Shown: positions 55,809 to 64,000 of the stretch, piece by piece | Layout: each line of letters starts with the position of its first letter | Numbering within the stretch: position 1 is the stretch's first letter | NCBI GenBank assembly: GCA_050181465.1 | Contig: JBFXDD010000020.1 | Location: forward strand, 27,538 to 91,537 | Length of the DNA: 64,000 nt | Origin: JACRLW01 sp050181465 | GTDB taxonomy: Bacteria; Planctomycetota; UBA1135; UBA2386 | Direction of reading: 5' to 3' | Notes under the pieces: generated by a model | The model's database searches: none | Told to the model about the DNA's origin: nothing | Seen by the model: only the letters and a program-made list of their open reading frames with translations | Program-made: the position numbers and the translations under genes

Positions 55809-56007
55809 ACGTGCGGCTCGAGCCGGAACCCGTCGAGCACGAGAGGGGGGTTCGGGGAAAATCACCCAGGTCGCGAACCACGGACCCGAGCCGACGATTC
55901 TCGTCGACCCCACTCTCGCGGCCCCGATTCGCGGACGTCTCTCCTTCGGACTGTGGCCGCGCTCGCCACCGCGCTCTCCAACCCTCGCCGCTAGCATTCG
56001 CAACTTC

Positions 56008-57423
56008 ATGCGCACCCGATCCTTCTGTCTCGGCCTAGTTCTCGGCGGCGCGCTCGCGGCGACGCCGTTCCTGCTCGGGGCCGGAAGCGGAAGCGCACCG
56101 GGTCCGGAGGACCTCGACGCCGGCGGCGAAGCCGGGTCCAGTGCCGATCGCTCGGAACTCGACCGGTTGCGCGATGAGAACGCTCGGTTGCAGAAGGCCC
56201 TCGAAGCGGCGCGCGGCAACGGTCGTGCCGAAGTCGAGACCGCCGAGGCGAATGCCGGGAGTGAGGACGATGCCGAGGCGACGGAGGCGAGTGCCGGACA
56301 GCCGATCGACCCCATCGAAGCCGGCAACAAGGCCCGCGCGCTCGAGTTCTTGCTCGCCGAAGTCCGCGAGATGCTCGAGTTCGGGCTGCTCGCCGAGCGC
56401 TACGGCAAGGAGCCGATCGAACTCGGCCACCTCGTGCTGCAGATATGGATGCAGCTCGACAAGCCCGAGCGCGCGCTGCGCGTCATGCAGGCACTCTTCG
56501 AGATCGGCTTCGATGCCGACAACGCCCACTGGGTCGCACAGGCACTGGCACAGAAGGGCGACAAGATCCGGGCTCGCGACGCCCTCCTGCTCGGCCTGAA
56601 GAAGGAGCCCACCAATTGGGGCGTGATCAATCTCCTCGCCACCATCGACCCCGAACTCGCACTGCAGTCACAGGCCGAGCTCCTCGCTTCGAGCTCCGAG
56701 ACGAACGACCAAGTCGACCACCAGCGCGCGTTGCTGCTGCTCTCGGCGAAGCGCACCACCGATGCGCTCGCGCTGATCGATCGGCTCATCAGCGAAGGCA
56801 AGATGAGCGACGGCACGTGGGACAACCTGGTCCGCCTGGACCCGACCAGCGCCGTCGCCCGGTTGCGCAAGTTCCTCGAAGCCAGCCCCGACCAAGTGCA
56901 GCATCGGCTCCGACTCGTGACCGCACTGCGAACCTCAGGCGACACCGCCGGCGCGCGCACGGAGATCGATACGATGCTCGCTCAGGCGCCCGACAATCAG
57001 GCCGCAGTGCAGGCCTTCGGCGAGCTCGACCGCAATGCCGCCTTGCGCTGGTTGGAATCGCGCATCGCCGGCACGCCGACCGGCGCGACCTACGGCCTGT
57101 ATGGTGCGCAGCTCCAGGCCGCCGGCCGCCAGGAGGATGCGATCAACGCCTACTACCAGGCCTTCCAACTCGAGCCGAATTCCGGTCACCACTATCAGCT
57201 CCTCCGCATGGCTCCGGCCCGATTCGCCAACCAGATGGCGGAAACGGCGCGACAGCGGAAGGACGATGAGTTCCTCGGCGACATCGCCGACGCCCTCTGG
57301 CCCCTCGGCCAACGCGAACGCGCGCTGGCGCTCTGGGACGAGGCGCTGCGCCTCGACCCAGGTGACGGCGAGTGGGTCAACAAGGTGCGCAAGGCGCGAG
57401 CCGGCGAAGATCCCTTCAACTGA
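56008..57423 (+). CDS. Secreted or membrane-anchored TPR-like protein, unknown
   Basis: This 471 aa protein has an N-terminal signal or anchor (LGLVLGGALAATPFLLGAG) and a short coiled coil (SELDRLRDENARLQKALEAA). An acidic linker and a helical repeat array of tetratricopeptide type follow (LGHLVLQIWMQLDKPERALR, DALWPLGQRERALALWDEAL at the end). Leucine and alanine spacing fits 6-8 repeats. TPR proteins mediate protein contacts; the partner is unknown. The gap to the next gene is 39 nt, so the two may be co-transcribed. Confidence 0.7.
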   Translation: MRTRSFCLGLVLGGALAATPFLLGAGSGSAPGPEDLDAGGEAGSSADRSELDRLRDENARLQKALEAARGNGRAEVETAEANAGSEDDAEATEASAGQPIDPIEAGNKARALEFLLAEVREMLEFGLLAERYGKEPIELGHLVLQIWMQLDKPERALRVMQALFEIGFDADNAHWVAQALAQKGDKIRARDALLLGLKKEPTNWGVINLLATIDPELALQSQAELLASSSETNDQVDHQRALLLLSAKRTTDALALIDRLISEGKMSDGTWDNLVRLDPTSAVARLRKFLEASPDQVQHRLRLVTALRTSGDTAGARTEIDTMLAQAPDNQAAVQAFGELDRNAALRWLESRIAGTPTGATYGLYGAQLQAAGRQEDAINAYYQAFQLEPNSGHHYQLLRMAPARFANQMAETARQRKDDEFLGDIADALWPLGQRERALALWDEALRLDPGDGEWVNKVRKARAGEDPFN

Positions 57424-57462
57424 GCCCCTCGGGCCCATCCTCGCGGATAGTCTCTCGCTCCC

Positions 57463-59283
57463 GTGAGTGCGAGCCTGTCGTTCGAGAAGCCGGCCGCGTC
57501 CTGTGACGCCTGCGGCGCCACGCACGAGCCGGCGCAACTCTCGCGAGTCGCGCTGGCTCTTCGCGACCCGCCGCTCGAGGCCACGCTGTGTGCGGAGTGC
57601 CGGGCGCTGGTCTGGGATCCCTCACCCGAGCCAACACTTCCGCCGCCACGGTTGCGAGCGCATCCCGGCTTCCGGCTTCCTCTCGTCACGGATGTGGATC
57701 TCGACGCGCTCTTTCGCGACCTCGCGAGCACGTTGCCGCCGCGCGATCTCGATGTCCGCGACTTCTTGGAGCGATGCCGACACGGCGGAGCTGCCGATCT
57801 CGATCCCTATGCGCAGAGTCTCTCGAGCGCAGGGCCGTCGCCCCACGAAGCACGCTTCGCCGGTGCCTTGCTGATGGCGGCACGATTGCGAATGGTCTTG
57901 GCCCCGACAGAGACACTCGACCGTTTCGCGATGCGTTCGGAAGGTGACACGGTCCCGCTGTGTCTCGGCATCTACTATGCACGCCACGCGGAGCCGGTCA
58001 CGCTGTCGACGACAGACGAGCGATCGCGCAAGTGGCTGTCGAGGGCTCGTCAACAGCTTCTCACCGCCAGCCCGAAGGTGCTGCACCCGATGTACGGGGC
58101 CTGGGTTTGTTTGAGGACCGCGGTGGACTTGGCGCTCGGGAATGCCGCAAGTACCCGCTCGATGTTGATGCGCGCGCCGAAGAACTCGATGCGCACCCGC
58201 TTGCACACCGGGTTGGCGGCGATGATCGAGGGTAACCACGCCGCCGCGGATCGCGAACTCCACGCGGCCATGAGCGATCCGCTCGCGGCAGCCGACCCCG
58301 ACTACGGGAAGGCCGCGCTGTGGAACCATGCGGTGCGGGCGATCAGTGCGACTCGCTGGGACGGCGCCGTCGCAGCGCTCGCGAACCTGTGCAAGCTCGA
58401 CCCGGGCGATCTCTCGGCACGACTGCTGCTCGCGCACGGCTGGCTGCGCCGCAGCGGTGAGCGAGTCGCTCGCGAGGTCACTGCGAGCGTGTTCGACGAG
58501 TCGCTCGTCGCCAGGTTGCGACGGGAACGATCGAACGCAACCTCGAGCCTGTCGGAGCGGTTGGACGGAGTGATCTTGCACGCAGCCATGCTCCTGCGTG
58601 CCGGCGATCACGGTGGTGCGGGTCGCGCGCTCGAGGAAGAGCTTCGCGACCTCGATGCCTTGCCGGCCGAACTCGACCGCGCCGAGATCGAGCGAATGCG
58701 CTGGCGAGTCGCCTGGCATTCGCATGACTCCGTGATCGAGCGGACCGCGAATTCGATGGCGCACGCGCAAGCGGCGGTCGAGCTCGACCCGACCGCGGAG
58801 GTGTCGCGCGAGGCGACGTGGTTGTGGCTCCAGGCAGCGCTCGCCGCGATCGAGCGGGGTGGGATTGCGGAACTCGTCGACTTCGCGAACGCCCACGCAG
58901 GCTTCGAAGCCGCGATCCAACGAACACTCGGAATCCGCCAGTCCATCGTGACCTGCCTGCTGCTGGTGCAACAGATCGACAGCGAGTTCCGCCCCGTCTC
59001 GACACTGGGTCTCGATTGGAGTCAGCGTCGTTTGCGCGGCGCCGATGCGATCAGTTCTCACGTGCAGTGCTTCTCGAGCCTCGCCGCTCATCAGTTGGCA
59101 ATCGCGCTGCAGCACGCCCGCCGTGCAGTCGGACAGCAGGGCGGCTTCTTGCCGCTGTCACTCCTCGGCGCGGTGGTGACGGCGTTTCGCGCTGCCGAGC
59201 CGATGGATCGCGCGAGGTTTCGAGCGGCGCTCAGTGCCCTGCTGGAACGCCTGTTTCGCGGTGCGGACGGTCCACCCGATTGA
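57463..59283 (+). CDS. Unknown helical-repeat protein with N-terminal zinc-ribbon-like cysteines
   Basis: This 606 aa protein has the pattern CDACGATH ... CAECR in its first 50 residues, suggesting a small zinc site. The remainder is largely helical with alanine-rich, TPR-like spacing (LANLCKLDPGDLSARLLLAH, AQAAVELDPTAEVSREATWL). There is no signal peptide, so it is probably cytoplasmic. I do not recognise a family. The start is a GTG at 57463, 39 nt after the preceding gene; no ATG lies near. A long hairpin follows its stop. Confidence 0.62.
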   Translation: MSASLSFEKPAASCDACGATHEPAQLSRVALALRDPPLEATLCAECRALVWDPSPEPTLPPPRLRAHPGFRLPLVTDVDLDALFRDLASTLPPRDLDVRDFLERCRHGGAADLDPYAQSLSSAGPSPHEARFAGALLMAARLRMVLAPTETLDRFAMRSEGDTVPLCLGIYYARHAEPVTLSTTDERSRKWLSRARQQLLTASPKVLHPMYGAWVCLRTAVDLALGNAASTRSMLMRAPKNSMRTRLHTGLAAMIEGNHAAADRELHAAMSDPLAAADPDYGKAALWNHAVRAISATRWDGAVAALANLCKLDPGDLSARLLLAHGWLRRSGERVAREVTASVFDESLVARLRRERSNATSSLSERLDGVILHAAMLLRAGDHGGAGRALEEELRDLDALPAELDRAEIERMRWRVAWHSHDSVIERTANSMAHAQAAVELDPTAEVSREATWLWLQAALAAIERGGIAELVDFANAHAGFEAAIQRTLGIRQSIVTCLLLVQQIDSEFRPVSTLGLDWSQRRLRGADAISSHVQCFSSLAAHQLAIALQHARRAVGQQGGFLPLSLLGAVVTAFRAAEPMDRARFRAALSALLERLFRGADGPPD

Positions 59284-59332
59284 CCGCTGCGCCCCCCGTG
59301 CGTCCCGCCGCAAGCCGCAGGGCGGATCGGAG

Positions 59333-59390
59333 CCACGGGCGTTCGTTACCGTCCTGCGACGGATGGGGCTCCGAACGAACGCTACCGTGG
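59333..59390. terminator. Long stem-loop between the 57463 and 59419 genes
   Basis: The left arm CCACGG (59333-59338) plus GCGTTCGTT (59339-59347) pairs with AACGAACGC (59374-59382) plus CCGTGG (59385-59390): 15 pairs with a 2-nt bulge. Inside it, CCGTC/GACGG (59349-59353, 59358-59362) forms a second stem. It ends 28 bp before the next start. It could terminate the upstream gene or act as a leader element for the downstream secreted-protein gene. Confidence 0.55.
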
Positions 59391-59418
59391 ACGGACCTCT
59401 CCAGGTCCATCATCCACC

Positions 59419-60429
59419 ATGATCCGAACCAAGCTCCTCAGTGCTCTTCTTCCCCTGGCCGCACTCGCGACGCTGTCGGCGCAGTCGACCCTGCCGGTTC
59501 ACTTCCCGCAGTCCGGGACCGACGGCAGCAACGGCAACATCATCCCTTTCGGATTCAGCACGTCGTCGACCAACTTCGACGAGGGACGCTGGCAAATCCT
59601 GATTCCGGCGCGGTACCTGCCGAGCTCGGGCGGCCTCGCATTCGGCCTCGACGTGCTGTCGCAGGCGACGCTGTCGGCGACATACGCCTCGCTCGACCTC
59701 ACGCTGAGCACGCTGCCCGCCGGCTCCTCGCTGAGCACCGACTTCGCGACGAACCTGCCGGCGCCGCAATTGGTCTTCTCGCACACCAACTACACCATCG
59801 CCTGGCAGGCGCAGACCTGGCAGACGATCCCCTTCGACGTGCCGTTCATCTATGACGGCACCAGCGATGTCGTGGTGCAGATCCAGAAGACCTACGACCG
59901 CGTCGCGAATCCGCCGCCCGGCCTCGGCCACCACCAGACCGACGGCAATCCCGGCCGCAGCGACCTGCCGCTGAATCGCTACGCCTTCGGGAATCTCGGC
60001 TCCGGTGCGGTCAACGCAACGACGGCGACCTCAGCAACGCGCTCGTTGAAGGTCGGGTTGCGGTTCGCGACTGCCGGCACGCTCACGATCGATGGTCGCC
60101 GCAATTCCTTCGCCAACGGCTTCTCACTCGGCAACAACTTCGATGTGACGCTGCACGGCCCGGCCGGCACGCCGTTCGGCGCCTTGGTCAGCGTCGGCTA
60201 TGCGGCGCAGCCGACCTCGATCCCCGGCATCGGCGGCCTGATCTACATCGACATCGTCTTCGCGACGGCCTATTCGAGCGGCGTCCTCGGCACGAGCGGC
60301 ACCTCGACCCTGAACTGGACGGTTCCGAACAGCCCGGCGCTGGTCGGCCTGAACCTGGCGTTCCAGGGTGTCGTCGGCGGTGCCTCCTTGCAGATGACCA
60401 ACACGGTCGACTGCATCATCAACTCGTGA
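59419..60429 (+). CDS. Secreted beta-rich protein with shared C-terminal module, unknown
   Basis: This 336 aa protein has a signal peptide (LLSALLPLAALATLSAQ). A beta-sandwich-like region (NIIPFGFSTSSTNFDEGRWQ ... DVVVQIQKTYDRV) follows, then the C-terminal module shared with five other exported proteins (LVSVGYAAQ; TVPNSPALVGLNLAFQGVV). It has no catalytic motif. It may be nearly a stand-alone example of the module family and useful for defining its limits. It is preceded by a long hairpin and followed by a perfect terminator hairpin. Confidence 0.72.
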   Translation: MIRTKLLSALLPLAALATLSAQSTLPVHFPQSGTDGSNGNIIPFGFSTSSTNFDEGRWQILIPARYLPSSGGLAFGLDVLSQATLSATYASLDLTLSTLPAGSSLSTDFATNLPAPQLVFSHTNYTIAWQAQTWQTIPFDVPFIYDGTSDVVVQIQKTYDRVANPPPGLGHHQTDGNPGRSDLPLNRYAFGNLGSGAVNATTATSATRSLKVGLRFATAGTLTIDGRRNSFANGFSLGNNFDVTLHGPAGTPFGALVSVGYAAQPTSIPGIGGLIYIDIVFATAYSSGVLGTSGTSTLNWTVPNSPALVGLNLAFQGVVGGASLQMTNTVDCIINS

Positions 60430-60430
60430 G

Positions 60431-60451
60431 GCTGCGCGCGGAGCGCGCAGC
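60431..60451. terminator. Perfect bidirectional terminator hairpin
   Basis: The 9-bp arms GCTGCGCGC (60431-60439) and GCGCGCAGC (60443-60451) are separated by GGA. They fill the gap between the convergent genes ending at 60429 and 60453. The position is ideal for a shared terminator, although no long T-run follows. Confidence 0.7.
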
Positions 60452-60452
60452 T

Positions 60453-61682
60453 TCAATCGCCGCGAGGCCGTTCCGTGAGTCGGACGGCATCGACGACCAG
60501 CGCAGTCTCGGTCGTCGCCTCCAGGCGCAGCTCGCACGCCTCGCTGCCGAAGTCGAAAGTGCCGATGCTGCGCCAGTCGCTGACGTTGCGACTCGGCACG
60601 ATCGTCGCTCTCGCGTCGCCGAGGACGGCGAAGGCGCGTGAGAGCGGCAAACCCTCCAATCGCGGCAGCAGGACATCGATCCGGTAGCGACCTGGGCGCG
60701 GCGCGCGCAGTGCGAAGATCGCGGCGGGCGCTGAGCCGTCGGGCCCCCGCTCGATGACGAGTGCGTCGGTGTCGATCGCGTTCGCCAGTCCTTCGCGCCG
60801 CTTGCCGACACCACTCGAGATCGTGGCGGCTTCCTCGTCGAAGCGATATCGCACGGCACCGCTCAAGAGGACCGCGTTCGCGACCTTGCGCTCGCCTTCG
60901 GCATCGAACTTCTTGTTGTCGCACGGGTGATTGACGATGCCGCGTCCGAGCGCCCACAGCGTGGAGGAGCCGCCGCCGTCGAGATTGAGCGCATCTCGAC
61001 AACCGAGTGCGGCCATGAATGCACCGAGTTCCTCGAAGCTCATTCCGGCCGCCTTGGGTGTGCGACCATCGACGACAAGCAGGATGAGTTCGTCGCGCGC
61101 CGTCAACCCGATCGCGCTGCGCGGATGGCGGATCTTGCGCTGACGCTCACCGTGATCCACGACCTCGCCGTCGACCAGCAGCATCGGGCCGGCGCCGAGT
61201 GCGTCGACACTCTTCGGCCAGTCGCCGGCGGGGCGCACACCGAGAATGACCTTGCCGTCACCGGTCACTCCGACACTGGCCTGCCCCTCGTTCGCGCCTT
61301 GAACCAAGTTCTCGTCCACCCGCAGAAGTCCGACGGGATCGCCGTTCTTGGTGTTGAAGAAGCCGCCGTTGATCGCAACGAGCGCATCGTGACGCACCGC
61401 GAGCGAGCTCGTCGCCTCGAGTCCCGTACTCTGGACCACGTCGAGTCGCGTGCCGCGTCGCGCACGGATCACGGCCACGCTCTGCGGCGATCCGAACAGT
61501 GAGTCGAAGAGCGCACGGCGAAGAACGACTTCTGGTCCTATCTCGTCGATCGCCCAGTCGGCTGCGTTCAAGATCTCACGAAGATCGCGATTCGGCTCGA
61601 TCTGCTGTGCGGAGGTCAGACTGCCGAGGAGCGGCAGGGCGAGCGAAAGCAGGCGGTGCACCGCGCCATCGTCATCAATCAT
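60453..61682 (-). CDS. Secreted phosphodiester glycosidase (NAGPA-like)
   Basis: This protein of about 409 aa has a signal-like N-terminus (HRLLSLALPLLGSLTSAQQ). A NAGPA domain (phosphodiester glycosidase; about 60-275) follows, with ALVAINGGFFNTKNGDPVGL, ILLVVDGRTPKAAGMSFEEL and DALNLDGGGSSTLW, all diagnostic. The last 130 residues are a beta-sandwich with FRVDAVRL-like ends as in xanthan-lyase/golvesin C-domains (TISSGVGKR ... VVDAVRLTERP). It probably cleaves sugar phosphodiesters outside the cell. An internal GTG at 61661 is an alternative start, since the first seven codons (MIDDDGA) are poor in a signal peptide. Confidence 0.85.
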   Translation of the reverse strand: MIDDDGAVHRLLSLALPLLGSLTSAQQIEPNRDLREILNAADWAIDEIGPEVVLRRALFDSLFGSPQSVAVIRARRGTRLDVVQSTGLEATSSLAVRHDALVAINGGFFNTKNGDPVGLLRVDENLVQGANEGQASVGVTGDGKVILGVRPAGDWPKSVDALGAGPMLLVDGEVVDHGERQRKIRHPRSAIGLTARDELILLVVDGRTPKAAGMSFEELGAFMAALGCRDALNLDGGGSSTLWALGRGIVNHPCDNKKFDAEGERKVANAVLLSGAVRYRFDEEAATISSGVGKRREGLANAIDTDALVIERGPDGSAPAAIFALRAPRPGRYRIDVLLPRLEGLPLSRAFAVLGDARATIVPSRNVSDWRSIGTFDFGSEACELRLEATTETALVVDAVRLTERPRGD

Positions 61683-61730
61683 TCCGCATCTGTCGACACC
61701 CGGCCGGCCGATCGCGACGATGTCGCCCGC

Positions 61731-62195
61731 ATGTCCTGGACCGCCGCCATTCAAGTCGTCGTCGCCGTGATCGCCGGCGCGATCATCGCGATTCAGCCGG
61801 GCATCAACGGCCTCTTGTCGAGACGCCTCGACCATCCGATCCAGGCGAGCGTGATCTCGTTCACGGTGGGGCTGCTCTTCCTCATCGTGACCTGCCTCGC
61901 GCTCGGGCAGCGCTTGCCGCGGCCGACGATGCTCAAGGAGGTGCCGCTCTGGGTCTGCCTCGGCGGCGGCATGGTGGGCGCGTTCTTCGTCACGACCTCG
62001 ATGATCGTGGCGCCGAAGATCGGCGCCGGTGTCTGGGTTGCACTCATCGTCGCCGGCCAGATGGCAGCCTCCCTCGCTCTGGACCACTTCGGGATCCTCG
62101 GCTTTCGCCCGCGAGCGATCGGCTGGCAGGGCTATCTCGGCGCGCTACTGCTTGTGGCCGGCGCGGCGCTGGTGTCGCTGCGACGGGCCGGCTGA
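61731..62195 (+). CDS. YdcZ/DUF606-family membrane transporter
   Basis: This 154 aa protein has five hydrophobic helices and typical DUF606 segments (AIQPGINGLLSRRLDHPIQA; GAFFVTTSMIVAPKIGAGVWVAL). DUF606 proteins are half-size members of the DMT drug/metabolite transporter superfamily and act as dimers; the substrate is unknown. A start at 61656 is possible but the extra residues are hydrophilic and non-family, so I use the ATG at 61731. It is divergent from the NAGPA-like gene (49-bp gap). Confidence 0.85.
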   Translation: MSWTAAIQVVVAVIAGAIIAIQPGINGLLSRRLDHPIQASVISFTVGLLFLIVTCLALGQRLPRPTMLKEVPLWVCLGGGMVGAFFVTTSMIVAPKIGAGVWVALIVAGQMAASLALDHFGILGFRPRAIGWQGYLGALLLVAGAALVSLRRAG

Positions 62196-62289
62196 GGGTG
62201 GGCGGGCGCGCTCGTTCGATCGCGCTGCGTCCCGTGCGGCAAGGAGTGGCAACCGGGTCGGCCGGCGCTACTGTCCGGGGCACGTTCTC

Positions 62290-62363
62290 ACGCGCGTAGC
62301 TCAGTTGGTTAGAGCGCCTGCTTTACACGCAGGATGTCGGGGGTTCGAGTCCCTCCGCGCGTA
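62290..62363 (+). tRNA. tRNA-Val (anticodon UAC)
   Basis: This is a full cloverleaf. The 7-bp acceptor stem ACGCGCG/CGCGCGT is perfect. The D arm is GCTC...GAGC, the anticodon arm CCTGC-TTTACAC-GCAGG has anticodon TAC, and the T arm GGGGG-TTCGAGT-CCCTC has one G-T pair. The discriminator is A. The total is 74 nt, with no encoded CCA (TGG follows). Confidence 0.97.
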
Positions 62364-62434
62364 TGGTCTGCGCCAGCCGGTCGTCTCGCGAGCGTTCTCG
62401 CTGGTCTTCCAGCGGGTCGGCTCCGCATCGACTC

Positions 62435-63478
62435 TCACAACACATCGCAGTCCGCCATCGTGTAGTAGCAGTTCCGCAGACTCCAACGCGAGCTCTCACT
62501 CCAGCGGAAGCAGCGCGAGACGCAGGTCATCAGGGAGGACTCCACCCGCATGCCGAGTTCGCGCGCGAGCCGAAAGTTGGGATGACGGCGTGGCAACCAC
62601 ATCTCGATGCGCGTGAAGTCTCCAGAACGCGCCACGCGAAGCGCGGTGGTGAGCACTGCGCGGAGCGCGTCGCGATCCCCGGGCGCGAGGAAGATCTCGG
62701 CGACGGCGAGGATGTTCGGCGAACGCCAACCTTCGCGCAGCACGAAGAGACCCCGCGGTTCGCCGGACGCCGCGTCGACCACCCGATGGCAGAGGTACGG
62801 CACGGGCGCTCCCGCGAACCTCCAGTCCAGGAATACCGAATCGCGAACCGCCGACATCGGATACTCGCTGCGAAGCCGATCCCATAGTGCGTCGGCGAAG
62901 GACCCGAAGCTCTCGCACGGCTCAATGCAGACGGAGTCGGGCTCGTCAGCGACTCCATTCGAGAGCGCAGCACTTTCGAAGAGATTGAGGAACAACGTGG
63001 GCACCGGGCGAACCGTCGGCGAATAGCGGAGGTGCCGGCAACCGACCACCAGCGCCTGCCGATTCGGAAAGCCGTAGCACACGCGATAATGAGGATCGGT
63101 GGGACACAGCTCGAAGTAGCGCCGAGCCGTGGCGAGAAAGGCATTGCAGCAGGAATGGCTGCGCCGCCAGTTGGGATCGACCATGCTGTCGACGGCTTGG
63201 GCGAAGATGCACTCCTCGCCGGCAACGGTGAAGCGCACCGGAATCGCCGCGTACTGGGAGACAATTCTGCCGCTGTCCTCATCCACACCGACGACGACCT
63301 GCCGACCCGCCGGGCACTCCTGGTACTGCCACCGCCACGATTCGAGCGACCGCTTCACACCGTCGTCGCCGAATACGCGATGGAAGAGCTGCAAGATGCC
63401 AACCTCATCGCCTCGCTCGTAGCAGCGCACCGTCAAGGGTCCAGACCGCACTGGCGGGGCCACGAATTCACTCCTCAC
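62435..63478 (-). CDS. GNAT-like acyltransferase
   Basis: This 347 aa protein has an N-terminal half resembling the GNAT/FemAB-like fold (VRCYERGDEVGILQLFHRVF; SWRWQYQECPAG; FTVAGEECIFAQAVDSMVDP, RRSHSCCNAFLATARRY), with an acetyl-CoA region. A second part includes VFLDWRFAGAPVPYLCHRVV and GFVLREGW-like strands (GLFVLREGWRSP). Such two-part GNAT proteins are found near polysaccharide or lipid genes in diverse bacteria. The substrate is unknown. The gene lies downstream of, and opposite to, tRNA-Val. Confidence 0.7.
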   Translation of the reverse strand: MRSEFVAPPVRSGPLTVRCYERGDEVGILQLFHRVFGDDGVKRSLESWRWQYQECPAGRQVVVGVDEDSGRIVSQYAAIPVRFTVAGEECIFAQAVDSMVDPNWRRSHSCCNAFLATARRYFELCPTDPHYRVCYGFPNRQALVVGCRHLRYSPTVRPVPTLFLNLFESAALSNGVADEPDSVCIEPCESFGSFADALWDRLRSEYPMSAVRDSVFLDWRFAGAPVPYLCHRVVDAASGEPRGLFVLREGWRSPNILAVAEIFLAPGDRDALRAVLTTALRVARSGDFTRIEMWLPRRHPNFRLARELGMRVESSLMTCVSRCFRWSESSRWSLRNCYYTMADCDVL

Positions 63479-63654
63479 GCGCCGGAGGATATCAGGTCAT
63501 CGCCTCACATCCCGCGCGAACATCTTGTCGAGATCCCGACGGATCCGACGATATTCCGCCGCGCAGCGTGCTGCACTGCACGCCGGTCCGCACGCCGGGC
63601 TCCATGCCTGGCTGCATGCCGGCCTCCGCCCGGACCGCAGTCGGCTCTGGATGC

Positions 63655-63721
63655 CTAGCCCGGATCATTCATGAACAAGTGCGGCGATCTCGCGACGACG
63701 TTCACGAATCATCCGTGCTAG
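63655..63721. repeat. Short palindromic repeat (67 bp)
   Basis: The left arm (CTAGCCCGGATCATTCATGA) and right arm (GTTCACGAATCATCCGTGCT) match the long copies and pair with two mismatches. The centre is GTGCGGCGATCTCGCGACGA. It lies 28 bp before the truncated gene at 63749. The rest of the 63479-63748 gap shows nothing recognisable. Confidence 0.85.
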
Positions 63722-63748
63722 CGATATCCTTCCCCGGTCGGAGGCCCC

Positions 63749-63874
63749 ATGATTTCTCTCATCACGGCGACCCTGGAAGCCCACTTCGATGCGATCCGCG
63801 CCGAGTGCGACGCATTGCGCGACGATGAGTGGGTCCTCTGGCCGGAGGCGCGCGCGTTTCAGGGGCGCTGGCTC
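63749..63874 (+). pseudogene. 5' fragment of a gene interrupted by an IS-like end
   Basis: This fragment of about 42 codons begins MISLITATLEAHFDAIRAEC and contains WPEARAFQGRW. It then passes into sequence resembling an insertion-element terminus and stops a few codons later. The beginning resembles N-termini of aspartyl/asparaginyl beta-hydroxylase-like proteins, but too little remains to be sure. A GGAGGC lies a few bases before the ATG, so the start looks genuine. The remainder of the gene may lie beyond the mobile element outside the window. Confidence 0.45.
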
Positions 63875-64000
63875 TGTGCAACCGGGAACATGGGTAACAC
63901 TCTTGACCGGGCACATGGGTGACACTCGCTGCCTGATGTCGAGGGGCTGAGCATGCCAACCGCGGGGATCGGCTGGACCTGCAATCCGAGGAGCGGAGCG
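63875..64000. mobile_element. Left end of an IS-like element (putative)
   Basis: Two 22-bp imperfect direct repeats (63880-63901 and 63905-63926; ACCGGGaACATGGGTaACACT and ACCGGGcACATGGGTgACACT) begin a few bases after TGTG at 63875. This double ACATGGGT-ACAC pattern is typical of the ends of integrase-core IS elements of the IS481 type. A rightward frame opens at 63953 (MPTAGIGWTCNPRSG) and runs off the window; I cannot identify it. The transposase itself is not visible. Confidence 0.45.

Noticed and set aside
54189..56330. 713-codon leftward frame opposite the fucosidase
   Set aside because: The fucosidase frame has the GH29 and discoidin signatures. The leftward frame crosses two genes and is Arg/Gly-rich.
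62196..62434. Genomic island attached to tRNA-Val
   Set aside because: No integrase gene and no repeated 3' end of the tRNA were seen in the window, so there is no evidence for integration at this tRNA.

Overview
This window is chromosomal DNA from a GC-rich bacterium, most likely a planctomycete. The evidence for that lineage is a PSD1/DUF1549-DUF1553 cytochrome gene translationally coupled to a DUF1501 gene, a large ECF sigma factor fused to a membrane anchor and extracytoplasmic domains, a DUF1080 protein, many signal-peptide proteins sharing a C-terminal beta-rich module, and GC-rich codon use throughout. There is no phage or plasmid backbone. The only transposon signal is an IS-like end at the extreme right.

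Left part (1-20.7 kb). A leftward moxR-DUF58-(328 aa lipoprotein)-batA-batB type operon runs off the left edge. Next are a secreted beta-helix-like protein, a leftward three-gene cassette of unknown function with visibly lower GC and a cysteine-rich last product, and a sigma-70-like gene. A compact aerobic benzoyl-CoA ('box') locus follows: leftward boxC-boxB-[2Fe-2S] ferredoxin, with divergent boxR (XRE domain plus shikimate-kinase-like domain) and a TGCA-N6-TGCA candidate operator between them. boxR overlaps a 623 aa unknown gene, which overlaps an HD-GYP phosphodiesterase gene; these two products share an N-terminal domain. A DHODH-like gene, a nitroreductase and the sigma-factor fusion complete this part.

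Middle (20.8-46.5 kb). A leftward cbb3 oxidase operon carries assembly genes first, ccoI-ccoS-ccoNO(fused)-ccoQ-ccoP(monoheme)-ccoG. A SafE-like membrane gene diverges from it, and an orphan hybrid histidine kinase follows. The PSD1/DUF1501 pair, a large secreted BNR-like protein, a subtilase, an FmdB zinc ribbon, a methyltransferase and a four-gene MlaE-MlaF-MlaD-PqiC lipid transport operon come next.

Right part (46.5-64 kb). This part is rich in exported enzymes: a DUF1080 protein, an M1 aminopeptidase, two divergent paralogous diheme peroxidases, a GH29 fucosidase and a NAGPA-like phosphodiester glycosidase. It also holds a DUF374 acyltransferase, two unknown tetratricopeptide-style proteins, a YdcZ-like transporter, tRNA-Val(UAC), a GNAT-like protein and a small gene apparently cut by an IS end.

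The feature most likely to be undescribed is a family of palindromic repeats scattered between these genes. There are three copies of exactly 184 bp (terminal inverted repeats perfect or near-perfect in two, diverged in the third), four internally deleted copies of about 65-82 bp, and one composite locus in which a short copy lies within or beside a truncated long one. The second is a C-terminal module shared by six otherwise unrelated secreted proteins.
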